49,404 bases of DNA from an uncultured Hungatella sp. (GCA_910585435.1 CAJUEJ010000029.1:1-49404), one strand, 5' to 3'. Counted from the first letter of the stretch, positions 24,059-33,065 are shown. Notes: generated by a model from the letters alone, not told the origin. Made by a program: numbers and translations.

Positions 24059-26425
24059 CTATAGCATAGGCGTCAGATGAATCAGCTGGATCTCATTGGC
24101 CTGCATCAGGGACCGGAATGAAATCTCCCCGTCCTTTGTCTGACAGACTTCTGTCTGCATCCTGGATACGGACACAAGCTTCAGATACTCGATCTCCTCC
24201 AAATCCACACTCTCCACATAACCCATTTTCGCCCATTCGTCAAATACACTTCCCGCCTCCTGGTTCACATAATACCTGCGCAGGCGGTACGCATCCGCTT
24301 TTAACCTGCAAAGGGTGAAATCAATCTGCAGCTGACGGCTGCCGAAATAGGACAATATCTTCTGAGGCCTTCCCCGATCTGCGCTGTCAAGATAGTAGTC
24401 AAAGTCCGGCGGCTGCATGTTGTGGCAGACGATAAAATAGCTTCCGTGATTGGTAGAGGTTATCATATAATTGTCGCCCTTTGCCACCAGATTCCTGGCT
24501 AACCGGCTCATAAAATTCAACGCATAGAAGGCTGGTTTCCGTATCCCGTCCCTGCTTATAAGCCCGCTTCCCCCGTTTAAGCATCCTACAAAGTCAAAAT
24601 ACTCGTCGCTCCGGTCCGTATTCCCCCAGTAGGCTATACAGGCTGCCTCATCGGCCGCGGCAATAAGGTTCTTCATCAGATAAGCCCCTTTGTAGCAGGT
24701 GTCATTAAGCCAGTCCCTTCCGGAGATGGACAGGTTCCATTCCGTCACATACAGCTGATCTACCCCGTATCCATAGCCAGCCAGCAGAGTCTTTAGAGAC
24801 CCCAGCTCCCGCTCCACAAAATTCTCATCCACCACTTTATTGCCGATCAGGTTCCTCTCTCTCCCATAAGGGTACAGGCTGACAGAGAGGAAATCCAGCC
24901 GCATATTCTCCTTCTGCCCGTTTTTCAGATAGGACTCAATGGCAGCATTGGCGTCGTATACATTAAACCCCAGCCCTCCTATTCGGGCCTTGGGAACCAG
25001 GGATTTGATGCAGTCCCATTCCATCCGGAAGCGCTCCATCCACTCCGGCTCCACATCGGTCAGGTATATGTCCCTTCGATCCCACCAGCACTCGAACCTC
25101 CAGGTTTCCACTTCCCGTACCCCGTAGCGGCTGATACACTCTTTCATAAACCGGGTCAGCACCTTTTTATATCTGGCCAGATTGACAAAAGCTGCCGAAT
25201 CTTCTGTCACAAGGCTTTTCAAATCCGGGTTCACCAGCTTCCTGGGCTTCTGCGCCAGGACTAAAAAAGGAATTATCTTGTTCTCCAGCATAAAATCCAG
25301 CATTTGGAACAAGGCGGAAAAATGAAAATTCCCTTCCCTCTCCAGATCGATCAGGTTCTCCTTGCAGAACAGGTTCCACACCCTTCCGTACATAAACCCC
25401 AGCTTCTGCTTCAGCTCCACTATATGTTCCTGAATATATCCCTGCCTCAGCTCCTCCGCCGGCCCTAAGTTCAGCACGTTCAGCCAGTTCCGGCGATACT
25501 CCCTGCGTATGCTTCCGTCAGCCGACGCCTTCAGCTTCCACCTGCCGTCCTCTTCCTCAAGAGGATTATCCTGAAAATACTGGCGTAGCAGGCTGGCTGT
25601 TTCAGACACGGAAATATCTCTGTTCTTCCTCTCCTGCTGCCTCAGAACCGTCTTTCTGTACAGGGAGGGCGTGGTCTCATACTTTTGCCGGAAGGCCCGG
25701 TTAAAGGAGGATAGGTTGGGAAATCCGTTGTCATAGGCGATCTTTGTCAGGGAAAAATCCGTATGAACCAGCTCGTCCACGGCATGATACAGCCGAATCT
25801 CATCCATATACTCCAGAAAGCCCATTCCCAGATGATGCTTAATATACTTTGACAGATAGGGCACAGACAGAAAAAACTTGTCCGCCAGAACCTGAAGGTT
25901 CAAAGGCTTTTCATAATTGGCCTGTATATAGCTTAATATCTCCTCCAGACGTCCCTCCTGGTTCTCCTCCTGATTCCAGGCCATATTCCAGACAGAAAAA
26001 TTCTTGATCAAGCATTCCAGCACATCACAGCAATATCCGTATTCCCGGATCTTATCCAGGAAGCTGGTGTTGACACGGTAATGGAGGGTCCTTTTTAACA
26101 GCCCCCGCAGCTGGGACATGGCCGTCGATTCATGCTGAAGGGACGAACAGCTAAAGCTGATAATAGGGTTCTTTGTCAGTTCCGTGAGAAAATCCTTGGA
26201 TATCTGAAACAGTACTGTAAGAGAGGTCCGATACTTGGAGTAGGTATGAGGCATGTTGGAATTGACCACCAGTATATCGCCGGTTTCCAGGCGGTAGAGC
26301 TTCCCCTCCATCTCGATCTGCAGCTGGCCGTCCAGGACATAGTACAGTCTGACTTCCTGATAGCTGCGCAGCTGGGTCTCGCTCTCGTCAATCACATCAA
26401 TCTGCATGTCATATCCATACCTCAT
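24059..26425 (-). CDS. AraC-family regulator fused to a GH39-like domain (first copy)
   Basis: 788 residues. Residues 10-90 form a cupin (LETGDILVVNSNMPHTY), 160-258 the AraC double helix-turn-helix (LNLQVLADKFFLSVPYLSKY ... GFPNLSSFNRAFRQKY), and 310-760 a GH39/beta-xylosidase-like TIM barrel. The nucleophile motif is present (YVTEWNLS, E562), but the acid/base position, NE in catalytic GH39, reads WD (FECWWDR, 444-450). So the barrel probably senses a sugar rather than cleaving it. It follows the oxidoreductase by 41 bases and precedes the beta/alpha pair. It is likely a cytoplasmic activator of this operon, induced by a glycoside or its sugar. Confidence 0.88.
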   Translation of the reverse strand: MRYGYDMQIDVIDESETQLRSYQEVRLYYVLDGQLQIEMEGKLYRLETGDILVVNSNMPHTYSKYRTSLTVLFQISKDFLTELTKNPIISFSCSSLQHESTAMSQLRGLLKRTLHYRVNTSFLDKIREYGYCCDVLECLIKNFSVWNMAWNQEENQEGRLEEILSYIQANYEKPLNLQVLADKFFLSVPYLSKYIKHHLGMGFLEYMDEIRLYHAVDELVHTDFSLTKIAYDNGFPNLSSFNRAFRQKYETTPSLYRKTVLRQQERKNRDISVSETASLLRQYFQDNPLEEEDGRWKLKASADGSIRREYRRNWLNVLNLGPAEELRQGYIQEHIVELKQKLGFMYGRVWNLFCKENLIDLEREGNFHFSALFQMLDFMLENKIIPFLVLAQKPRKLVNPDLKSLVTEDSAAFVNLARYKKVLTRFMKECISRYGVREVETWRFECWWDRRDIYLTDVEPEWMERFRMEWDCIKSLVPKARIGGLGFNVYDANAAIESYLKNGQKENMRLDFLSVSLYPYGRERNLIGNKVVDENFVERELGSLKTLLAGYGYGVDQLYVTEWNLSISGRDWLNDTCYKGAYLMKNLIAAADEAACIAYWGNTDRSDEYFDFVGCLNGGSGLISRDGIRKPAFYALNFMSRLARNLVAKGDNYMITSTNHGSYFIVCHNMQPPDFDYYLDSADRGRPQKILSYFGSRQLQIDFTLCRLKADAYRLRRYYVNQEAGSVFDEWAKMGYVESVDLEEIEYLKLVSVSRMQTEVCQTKDGEISFRSLMQANEIQLIHLTPML

Positions 26426-26466
26426 AACAGCCCTCCATTACAGTACATCCCTTTAATCAGACTGCC

Positions 26467-27534
26467 TTAATCAAATGCAACACTCTGTTTTGTCTTGGCA
26501 GATTTTCTCGCAGCTTCCATCAGCATCAGAATCCGTCTCACCTGTTCCGGTTTCACTACAAATTCTTCCTCGCCCCACAGGCCTTTAATAAAGTTATCAA
26601 AATACTGGATCTGTTCCGTATCCACCTCCGGCAGCTGTTCCAGTGCAATCACACCTGGCTCCGGCGGTCCGAAGGATCTGGTAGGCCCTCCTGCCGTCAT
26701 GGTGATCTCCCCAGGTACATTGGTCAGCAGCCTGGTAGTCCGCACGATCTTTCCTTCCGGATGGAAACCGTCCACATACATGCTTCCCTTGTTTCCTCCG
26801 ATGAACCAGTGGCGCTCAAACCATTTTTCCTTATCGCAGAGGAAATAGGTGCCAAGCTCCACCTCTCCCACGACCCCGTTCTCGAAGTTTAAGATGATCT
26901 TAAAATAGTCATCCACATCTTTATTAATCACGTTCCGCACATCTGCAAACACGCTGACAATTTTGGAATCCACCATCCATACCATCTGATCCAGCAGGTG
27001 TACGCCCCAGTCATACAGCATGCCGCCGCCAAACTCCGGATACACATGCCAGTCATGCATGTTGCCGTTAAATCCATACAGCTTTGTCTGTACAGTATAT
27101 ACATTGCCCAGGCTTCCATCATCATATACCTTCTTGGCCGTGCGGAAATCCTTATCCCATCTTCTCTGCTGATGGACAGAGAATTTTACGCCGCACTCCT
27201 TTACCACTTCCATCATCTTATCAAACTCTGCCACAGACAGGGCAGCCGGTTTCTCGCACAGAATATCCTTTCCAGCCCTTGCAGCCTTTGACACAGTCTC
27301 CAGATGGATATGATTGGGCACACTCACGATCACCGCATCTATGTTGGGATCCCCGATGAGATCATCCATCTGCCCGTAGACCTTTGCTCCTTCCGGAATA
27401 TCATATAGCTGCTTCTCATTGTTGTCACAGACTGCGGTTACCTCTGCGTTATCCAGCTTCGCCAGGCTGCGGGCATGGTTGTGCCCCATAAAACCGTATC
27501 CGATGATACCGAATCTCACTTTTCTCTTCTCCAT
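26467..27534 (-). CDS. Gfo/Idh/MocA-family oxidoreductase (glycoside 3-dehydrogenase candidate)
   Basis: A 355-residue NAD(P)-dependent oxidoreductase. The Rossmann motif is GIIGYGFMGHNHA (9-21), and the EKP motif (CEKPAALS) lies at about residue 93. The C-terminal part has the substrate domain with GGGMLYDWGVHLLDQMVW, where D and H are candidate catalytic residues. In characterised gut C-deglycosylation loci an enzyme of this family oxidises the sugar C3 hydroxyl, creating the 3-oxo-glycoside that the alpha/beta enzyme cleaves. The neighbours here fit that. It is the first gene after a 27-bp palindrome and starts the run of genes down to the ROK kinase. AGGAGG precedes the start. Confidence 0.87.
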   Translation of the reverse strand: MEKRKVRFGIIGYGFMGHNHARSLAKLDNAEVTAVCDNNEKQLYDIPEGAKVYGQMDDLIGDPNIDAVIVSVPNHIHLETVSKAARAGKDILCEKPAALSVAEFDKMMEVVKECGVKFSVHQQRRWDKDFRTAKKVYDDGSLGNVYTVQTKLYGFNGNMHDWHVYPEFGGGMLYDWGVHLLDQMVWMVDSKIVSVFADVRNVINKDVDDYFKIILNFENGVVGEVELGTYFLCDKEKWFERHWFIGGNKGSMYVDGFHPEGKIVRTTRLLTNVPGEITMTAGGPTRSFGPPEPGVIALEQLPEVDTEQIQYFDNFIKGLWGEEEFVVKPEQVRRILMLMEAARKSAKTKQSVAFD

Positions 27535-27551
27535 GATTAACCTCCTCGTGT

Positions 27552-27578
27552 GTTTTATAAATGATTCATTTATAAAAC
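27552..27578. promoter_or_regulatory. 27-bp perfect palindrome, candidate operator
   Basis: 13-base arms GTTTTATAAATGA and TCATTTATAAAAC with a single central base. It lies 17 bases upstream of the oxidoreductase start on the minus strand, directly after a possible -10 box (TATACT, minus strand, 27581-27586). The -35 region is poor, which suits an activator-dependent promoter. Confidence 0.6.
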
Positions 27579-27665
27579 CAGTATAGAGATTTTTATGCCC
27601 TGTTTCTTTCTCATTCTTATTGGAATGCCTTGTTTTTTTTGCCCTGTTTTCCTTTCTTTACAGAA

Positions 27666-27698
27666 AAAGGCAAAAATCATAGCTGGATTTTTGCCTTT
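27666..27698 (-). terminator. Rho-independent terminator of the second AraC gene
   Basis: 13-bp arms AAAGGCAAAAATC (27666-27678) and GATTTTTGCCTTT (27686-27698) with a 7-base loop. On the minus strand they are followed by TTTC, just after the stop of the AraC-GH39 gene. Confidence 0.85.
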
Positions 27699-27718
27699 CT
27701 ATTCCTACATCGCCATTC

Positions 27719-30127
27719 TTACGGATGATCCCCTTCCCCGGTATCCAAAAAAGTGTCCAAAAATATATGAAGCAGCTGGATCTCATCCGCTGCCATAGAT
27801 GTCTCTATGGTCAGGCATCCTTCCAGGCTCTCCGCATAGTAGGTCTGAAAATGGGGCACACATACAGCTGACAGATATTCCTCTTCCAGTTTCCCGTAAT
27901 CCTCCGGACTCCCTACCCGCAGCCATTCGTCAAACACACTTCCTGCATACCGGCTGACAAACAGCTTCTCCACCTTGTACCTTCCCCCTGGCACGCCAGA
28001 AAGGACAAACTCCAGACTTCGTCTGGCAGTTCCAAACATGGAGGCCATCTGGCTGCTGGGAATATCTTCTTTATATTCCCGATAATAGGCATCCTTAAGG
28101 GGAACCCAGTTGTTGCAGACAATGGTATAATTCCCGTCGCCGCCGGCAGTCACAATATGGTTCGGCCCTTTGGAGATCAGATACTTTTCCAGGCTGTTTA
28201 AAAATTCATAGGCATAATAAGACGGTTTGCAGATGCCGCTCCGGCTGATAAGGCCATTCCGCCCGTTTAAGAGGCGGACCGCGTCAAAAAAGTCCGCTGT
28301 CCGGTCTGTGTTGCCCCAGTGGGCCATGACCCGGATCCGGCCCAGAGAAGCCGCTGTGTTCCGAAGGATCCAGGCCCCCTTGTAGCAGCTGTCGTGAAGG
28401 AAATTGGTAACAGAAACTGACAGGTTCCATTCCGTCACATACAGCTGATCCCGGGTGTATCCATAGTCCTTCAGCAGCTTAAGCAGAACATCCAGCTCCT
28501 TTTCCACATAATCCGGATCCCGAATCAGCGGATTTTCCCCTTCCCGGCGCTCATAGGGGTACAGAAGAACCGATATGAAATCCGGATGGATCCGATCCTT
28601 TTTGCTGTACTTAAGATAATCCTTGATCAGGCGGTTGGAATCATATACATTAAAGCCAAAGCCCCCTATCTGGGAACCTGGGGAATACTCTTTGATAGCC
28701 TGGTACAGGATAGTGAAAATATTCCTGCATATCTGAGCCATGCCCTGCCAGGAGTCTGTCACATACCAGTTCAGCTCGAACTTCCACTGCTCCACCTGAT
28801 TTTCCCCGTACCGCCTGATACAGTAGCGCAGAAACTGGCGGATCAGCTTTTCATACTGTCCGATGTCGGAAAATTCTTCGGCCCGTTCCCAGATTTTCAG
28901 AGGCACCTGGCCTGCGTTGGTCTGAAGCTGTGCTTCCTTAAATCCCATATCGCAAAACGGTATAATATGGTTCCTCACCAGGAAATCCAGAACCCGATCC
29001 AGACGGGAAAAATTAAATCCCTCCCGGGCATTGATATCCACAAACAGCTTGGGACTGAACAGCCCTCTGATACGGCCGTACTTAAAACCCAGATTTTTTT
29101 TCAGCCTGATAATATGCTCCTGTACGTCTCCCCGCAGCAGATCCTCAGCCTCTCCCAGATTCAGAACCTCCAGCCAGTTGTTTTCGCAGGGCTCCCGTCT
29201 GGCTGTATCTGCTTTTATCACAGACTTCTCTTCTTTTTCCTGCCAGATCTGCCTGCTCTCCAACTGATCCCTGGGCAGGGAAGCCTTTACTGTCTCCGCC
29301 AGTTTCCTTTCTTCCTCCTGCTCCTCCCCTTGTTTAGTCTCCTGTCTCTCCCGATTTATCTTATACTCTGACGGCATCATGCCGTAAACATCCTGAAAGG
29401 TACGCTGGAAGGAAGCCATGTTGGCAAAGCCGTGGTTTACCGCTGCTTTCAGAAAGGACTTCTCGCCTCTCTCCATCTCCTCCATGGTATACTGGAGACG
29501 GAGGCGGTTGACATAGGTATTAAAGCCGCAGCCCATGCGGTTTTTGATATACTTGGAAAGGTATGGGAGTGACAGTCCCAGACGGTCAGAAAGCTCCTGA
29601 AGGGTAAATTGCCTTCGGTAGTTGTTGTGGATGTATCTCTGTATATATTCCTCCCGATCCTCTCTGGACAACAGCTTTCCATGGGGAACCGGCAGAGTAA
29701 AATGTTCCAGCAGGCATTCCAGCACCTGGCAGTCGCATTCCACTCTTTTAAGACGTCCCAGAGGGCTGGTGTCAGCGGACAGGGACAGAGATTTCTTCAG
29801 ATAAATCTGCAAAGCCGCATAGGGCCTGTGATCCTTTTTTCTGGAATCGCAGACAAAAGAAGTCTGAAACAAATCCACATAGTCTGATACGGCTTTCTCC
29901 GGTATGACAAATACCGCTGCCATGGTATCTTCCAAAAGCCTTACTGTCTCTTCCCTGAAGCTTCCCACCAGCAATAAATCTCCCGGCCCCAAAGCCTCTT
30001 CTTTTCCGTACAGGGTCAGTTTAGCACCCCCCCGTATCAGAAAATATAGCCGTATGTCTTTGTAAAACCGCCTAGGATCATAGGCGGGTGTCAGACGGTA
30101 CCATGCCATCCTTGATCCTGCACTCAT
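27719..30127 (-). CDS. AraC-family regulator fused to a GH39-like domain (second copy)
   Basis: 802 residues with the same three-part plan as the copy at 24059-26425. There is a cupin-like N-terminus (GPGDLLLVG near 47-55), an AraC DNA-binding region at about 158-256 (FTLQELSDRLGLSLPYLSKY ... FANMASFQRTF), a charged linker and a GH39-like barrel from about 315. The nucleophile motif YVTEWNLS is kept (E566), but the acid/base NE position is WY (KFELNWYV, 449-456), so catalysis is unlikely. It is a single-gene unit ending at its own terminator, between two catabolic operons. It may control the 30-38 kb operon, the 20-27 kb operon or both. AAGGAGAGG precedes the start. Confidence 0.88.
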   Translation of the reverse strand: MSAGSRMAWYRLTPAYDPRRFYKDIRLYFLIRGGAKLTLYGKEEALGPGDLLLVGSFREETVRLLEDTMAAVFVIPEKAVSDYVDLFQTSFVCDSRKKDHRPYAALQIYLKKSLSLSADTSPLGRLKRVECDCQVLECLLEHFTLPVPHGKLLSREDREEYIQRYIHNNYRRQFTLQELSDRLGLSLPYLSKYIKNRMGCGFNTYVNRLRLQYTMEEMERGEKSFLKAAVNHGFANMASFQRTFQDVYGMMPSEYKINRERQETKQGEEQEEERKLAETVKASLPRDQLESRQIWQEKEEKSVIKADTARREPCENNWLEVLNLGEAEDLLRGDVQEHIIRLKKNLGFKYGRIRGLFSPKLFVDINAREGFNFSRLDRVLDFLVRNHIIPFCDMGFKEAQLQTNAGQVPLKIWERAEEFSDIGQYEKLIRQFLRYCIRRYGENQVEQWKFELNWYVTDSWQGMAQICRNIFTILYQAIKEYSPGSQIGGFGFNVYDSNRLIKDYLKYSKKDRIHPDFISVLLYPYERREGENPLIRDPDYVEKELDVLLKLLKDYGYTRDQLYVTEWNLSVSVTNFLHDSCYKGAWILRNTAASLGRIRVMAHWGNTDRTADFFDAVRLLNGRNGLISRSGICKPSYYAYEFLNSLEKYLISKGPNHIVTAGGDGNYTIVCNNWVPLKDAYYREYKEDIPSSQMASMFGTARRSLEFVLSGVPGGRYKVEKLFVSRYAGSVFDEWLRVGSPEDYGKLEEEYLSAVCVPHFQTYYAESLEGCLTIETSMAADEIQLLHIFLDTFLDTGEGDHP

Positions 30128-30202
30128 AAACCTCTCCTTTATCTTTGGCTGTTTTTCAGATTATATCATGATTCCTATTTGCTTCCAACTAAAAAATATG
30201 GA

Positions 30203-30228
30203 GGAGTGCTGCCTGACGGCAGCACTCC
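30203..30228 (-). terminator. Terminator of the 38.2-30.2 kb glycoside operon
   Basis: Perfect 11-bp stem GGAGTGCTGCC / GGCAGCACTCC with loop TGAC. On the minus strand a run of six T follows shortly after the hairpin. It lies just beyond the last beta-subunit gene. Confidence 0.85.
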
Positions 30229-30235
30229 CGGTGTT

Positions 30236-30652
30236 TTACACGATAATCATCTCTCTTGCGGTAGACGGATCCTCGTCCATGCCTTCCTTCATGGTATCCA
30301 GCCTTGGAGGCAGATAGGAAGCGATCTCCCAGTAAATCACGTTTACCTTGTGATTGCCAGAAGCCAGCCCACCTGGTTTCTTTACCCGGATGTAGCATAC
30401 GTCCTGAAGATGCCATTTCTGTCTCCAGTCCTGAAGCATCTCCTCATAGGTATACTCAATACCGTTTAAAACAAAGGTACATACATCGGGTCCAAATACT
30501 TCATCATCAATTTTTACATGCTTAAACCGGAACTGGGACAGCCAGGGGCCTCTGTAAGATACAAAGCGGATACCTACCTGGAACCCTTCTGTTTCTCCGT
30601 CTTTTACGATGTTACGGAATCCTTTGTATTGAATGTTTTCCATCTCTAACAT
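30236..30652 (-). CDS. C-glycoside deglycosidase beta subunit (DUF6379 type), copy 1
   Basis: 138 residues. The start IQYKGFRNIVKDGETEGFQV, the middle VSYRGPWLSQFR and VKKPGGLASGNHKVNVIYWE follow the pattern of beta subunits of gut C-glycoside deglycosidases. It lies 14 bases after the alpha gene, so they are coupled. AAGGAGG stands about 11 bases before the first ATG; an ATG three codons later is further away, so the first is preferred. It is the last gene of an eight-gene operon on the minus strand and is followed by a terminator. Confidence 0.83.
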   Translation of the reverse strand: MLEMENIQYKGFRNIVKDGETEGFQVGIRFVSYRGPWLSQFRFKHVKIDDEVFGPDVCTFVLNGIEYTYEEMLQDWRQKWHLQDVCYIRVKKPGGLASGNHKVNVIYWEIASYLPPRLDTMKEGMDEDPSTAREMIIV

Positions 30653-30666
30653 AGGGCTAATCCTCC

Positions 30667-31539
30667 TTATTTGCCAAGAATATTTTTCATAAACAGCTGG
30701 TGGCGGCGAACCTGGGTGATGCAGTGGTTGATATCCGTCTTCTTCGGTCCCTCATACTCGGAGAGAAGATATCCATCCCAGCCGTGCTCAATCATGATGT
30801 CAATAACCTTTCTGTAAGGAATGGTAGTTTCCTCAAAGTCTTCGCTCATGTTGTAGTACTTGGCATGGCAGCAGTGTACATAGGGCAGAAGGGGAATAAT
30901 GTCCTCAGGCTTGCTGGGATCCAGAGGCATAAACCGGGGTCTGTTCATTCCTTCTACTTCCTTGTCCTGGAATACGCCGAAATCAATGTTAAATCCAAAA
31001 TATTTGGTCTTCTCTTTCTCGATAAACTCCACATAGTCCATGATCATCTTATCAGTCAGCTTGCTTGGGCTGTGGATCTCCGGCTGCATAACCACATTGT
31101 ATTTCTCTGCATATGGAAGGGCTCTCTTAATCACTTCTCTCCAGTTGGGAACCGGGGTCAGAATCTCATCACATACGCTTAGCTTGGTACGCATGCAGGT
31201 AAAGCCCAGGAAATTAGCCAGCTTGATGTCACGGATCAGCTGCTCTAAGCATTCCTCCACAGAAGCTTCCCTGCCGGGAACCAGACGGCTCTCTACCCAG
31301 TGGCCATACTCTACAGGAACGATGCCATACCGGTCAACCAGGGCAAACCACTTGTCCAGCCATTTGTTGGAAGGATAGGGATAATTCTCGATGATGCCGT
31401 CCGCCAGAATCTCCAGTCCTACGGCACCCATATCCTGCATATGGATAAAAATATCTTCCAGATCCATGTTTACATCCATCATAGGATAAAAACAGTAGGT
31501 AGACAAACCCCTTTTTGGCACTTTCTTTGTCTCACTCAT
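30667..31539 (-). CDS. C-glycoside deglycosidase alpha subunit (TIM barrel), copy 1
   Basis: 290 residues, xylose-isomerase-like TIM barrel. Metal ligand candidates are E154 (QPEIHSPS), D186 (FNIDFGVF), H225 (CCHAKYYNM) and E261 (SEYEG), as in characterised C-deglycosidase alpha subunits that use Mn or a similar ion. The pair with the beta gene downstream should form the enzyme that splits the aglycone-sugar C-C bond after 3-oxidation. I set the start at 31539 with AAGGAGGA upstream. A 33-codon in-frame extension runs through a structured inverted repeat and is not part of the protein. It is clearly paralogous to the gene at 32109-32981. Confidence 0.86.
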   Translation of the reverse strand: MSETKKVPKRGLSTYCFYPMMDVNMDLEDIFIHMQDMGAVGLEILADGIIENYPYPSNKWLDKWFALVDRYGIVPVEYGHWVESRLVPGREASVEECLEQLIRDIKLANFLGFTCMRTKLSVCDEILTPVPNWREVIKRALPYAEKYNVVMQPEIHSPSKLTDKMIMDYVEFIEKEKTKYFGFNIDFGVFQDKEVEGMNRPRFMPLDPSKPEDIIPLLPYVHCCHAKYYNMSEDFEETTIPYRKVIDIMIEHGWDGYLLSEYEGPKKTDINHCITQVRRHQLFMKNILGK

Positions 31540-31564
31540 AATATATTTATTCCTCCTTGTTTTA

Positions 31565-31636
31565 TGGAATCGGCACGCGGCGCTTTGCGCCGCCTGCCAG
31601 GTCGTCGGAACGATTCCAGTTGCGAAACTTCGTTTC
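31565..31636. repeat. Structured inverted repeat between the two alpha/beta pairs
   Basis: TGGAATCG (31565-31572) and CGATTCCA (31611-31618) enclose a GC-rich hairpin, GCGGCGC-TTT-GCGCCGC (31577-31593). A small hairpin, GAAAC-TTC-GTTTC (31624-31636), follows. It looks like a dispersed REP- or MITE-type element inserted between cistrons. It could also tune expression of the downstream pair. Confidence 0.65.
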
Positions 31637-31652
31637 ACAAGCGTTCCTCCTC

Positions 31653-32093
31653 CTAAACAATCAATAATCTTCTTTCATTTACATGGTGTCCGAATTCCGG
31701 CATAATAATAGGGCTTTCCTCATCCGGATCCAGACGTTCCTGCATCACCGGAGGCATATAGGAAGATGTAAAGCAGAAGCCATACTTCAATTGATGATAG
31801 CCCTGTGCCAGTCCGCCTTCTTTTTTCACCTTCAGCACTGCCGGTGTTGTTACACCCCAGTGGGTTTTCCAGTCATCTTTCATTTCTTCATAGCTGTAAT
31901 CCTCACCGTTAATATTCCAGATGATATCCTCTTTCTCAAACCGTTCTCCATCCACAAAAAGTGTTCCCGGTCTTAACTGGCTCAGAAAAACTCCTCTGTA
32001 ATACGGAAGCCTTACTTTAAACTGGAATCCTGTAACAAGTCCATTTTCTTTGATATTTCTAAATCCCACTGACTGGATTACCTGTTTTTCCAT
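31653..32093 (-). CDS. C-glycoside deglycosidase beta subunit (DUF6379 type), copy 2
   Basis: 146 residues. SVGFRNIKENGLVTGFQFKV and LPYYRGVFLSQLRPG at the N-terminus and VKKEGGLAQGYHQLKYGF later follow the same pattern as the other beta genes. It begins 15 bases after its alpha gene, with AAAGGAGGAGG about 6 bases before the start. The tail ends in an MPEFGHHVNERRLLIV segment that resembles the hydrophobic end of copy 1 (REMIIV). Beta subunits of this family are small beta-sandwich proteins that bind the alpha barrel and complete the substrate pocket. Which glycoside it handles cannot be read here. Confidence 0.84.
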   Translation of the reverse strand: MEKQVIQSVGFRNIKENGLVTGFQFKVRLPYYRGVFLSQLRPGTLFVDGERFEKEDIIWNINGEDYSYEEMKDDWKTHWGVTTPAVLKVKKEGGLAQGYHQLKYGFCFTSSYMPPVMQERLDPDEESPIIMPEFGHHVNERRLLIV

Positions 32094-32108
32094 CGTATGC
32101 CTCCTCCT

Positions 32109-32981
32109 TTAATCGCCAATACAGTTTTTCATCATAATATGATGTTTTCTGAGTGTCTGCCCGACTTCATAGCCGTCGTCGTATTTATCTGCGCCCTCAT
32201 ACTCGCTTAGCAGATATCCATCCCACTGATTATCTTTTAATATCTGTATAATCTCTTTATATGGTATGGTCGTCTCCTCGAAGTCATCGCTCATGTGAAT
32301 GAATTTTGCATGACAGCAGTATATATATGGAAGCAGTGGAATCAGATCCTCTGGTACATTGGGAGTATAATTGGGATTTCTGAACTGCCCCTCTTTGAAA
32401 CCTGTGCGGAATACGCTAAAATCTATATTCAGTCCGAAATTCTTCGTACCGGTTTCTTTAATAAATTCCACAAAATCTGTTACCATCTGGCTCTTAAGAT
32501 TTGTCGGCGTATGGATTTCCGGGCACATTTGTATTCCCAGTTTCTCTGCCAGGGGCAAAGCCATCCGAATAATCTCTCTCCAGTTTTTGACCGGGTCAAG
32601 AGCATGTGTGATTACCGGCATCTTGGTTCTCATTACCTTAAAGCCAAGTCTGTGTGCCAGACGGATGTCTCTCTCCAGCATTTCACAGGCTTCCTCTGTA
32701 GTCAGATCTCTGTGGCCCAATACATGGGAATCAATCCAATTGCCATATTCCACCGGGATAATCTCATACTTATCACACAGACGGAACCACTTCTCCACCC
32801 ATTCATCAGTAGGATAAGGATAATTCTCGATATGTGTATTTGCTAAAATCTCAATGCCATGGGCGCCCATATCGTGAATGTCTTCAAAACACTCTTCCAA
32901 AGATTTGGTCAGTCCAAACTCTGCGGAATAACTGTACAGCGCAATTCCTCTTTTAGGCCCCTTGCGATCATATTGATACAT
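32109..32981 (-). CDS. C-glycoside deglycosidase alpha subunit (TIM barrel), copy 2
   Basis: 290 residues. E155 (CPEIHTPT), D187 (LNIDFSVF), H224 (CCHAKFIHM) and E260 (SEYEG) are the metal ligand candidates. The sequence is close to the alpha copy at 30667-31539 over its full length (shared blocks IENYPYP, PVEYG, PNW/KNWRE, FEETTIPY), so the two pairs arose by duplication. It is preceded by GGGAGGAA. The sugar symporter lies just upstream, with an intercistronic hairpin between them. Function is inferred from family and context. A sugar isomerase without C-C cleavage activity is possible but less likely because of the beta partner. Confidence 0.86.
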   Translation of the reverse strand: MYQYDRKGPKRGIALYSYSAEFGLTKSLEECFEDIHDMGAHGIEILANTHIENYPYPTDEWVEKWFRLCDKYEIIPVEYGNWIDSHVLGHRDLTTEEACEMLERDIRLAHRLGFKVMRTKMPVITHALDPVKNWREIIRMALPLAEKLGIQMCPEIHTPTNLKSQMVTDFVEFIKETGTKNFGLNIDFSVFRTGFKEGQFRNPNYTPNVPEDLIPLLPYIYCCHAKFIHMSDDFEETTIPYKEIIQILKDNQWDGYLLSEYEGADKYDDGYEVGQTLRKHHIMMKNCIGD

Positions 32982-33011
32982 ACTTTTTCCTCCCAGTACA
33001 AGAAATTACAT

Positions 33012-33052
33012 CCTCCCGGAATCCTTTAGAGTGTGTCTGGGATTCCGAGAGG
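33012..33052 (-). promoter_or_regulatory. Intercistronic hairpin between symporter and alpha gene
   Basis: CGGAATCC (33017-33024) pairs with GGATTCCG (33040-33047), extended by CCTC / GAGG outside. No T-run follows on the minus strand, so it is more likely an mRNA processing or stability element than a terminator. Confidence 0.5.
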
Positions 33053-33065
33053 TTATGATTTCAAA

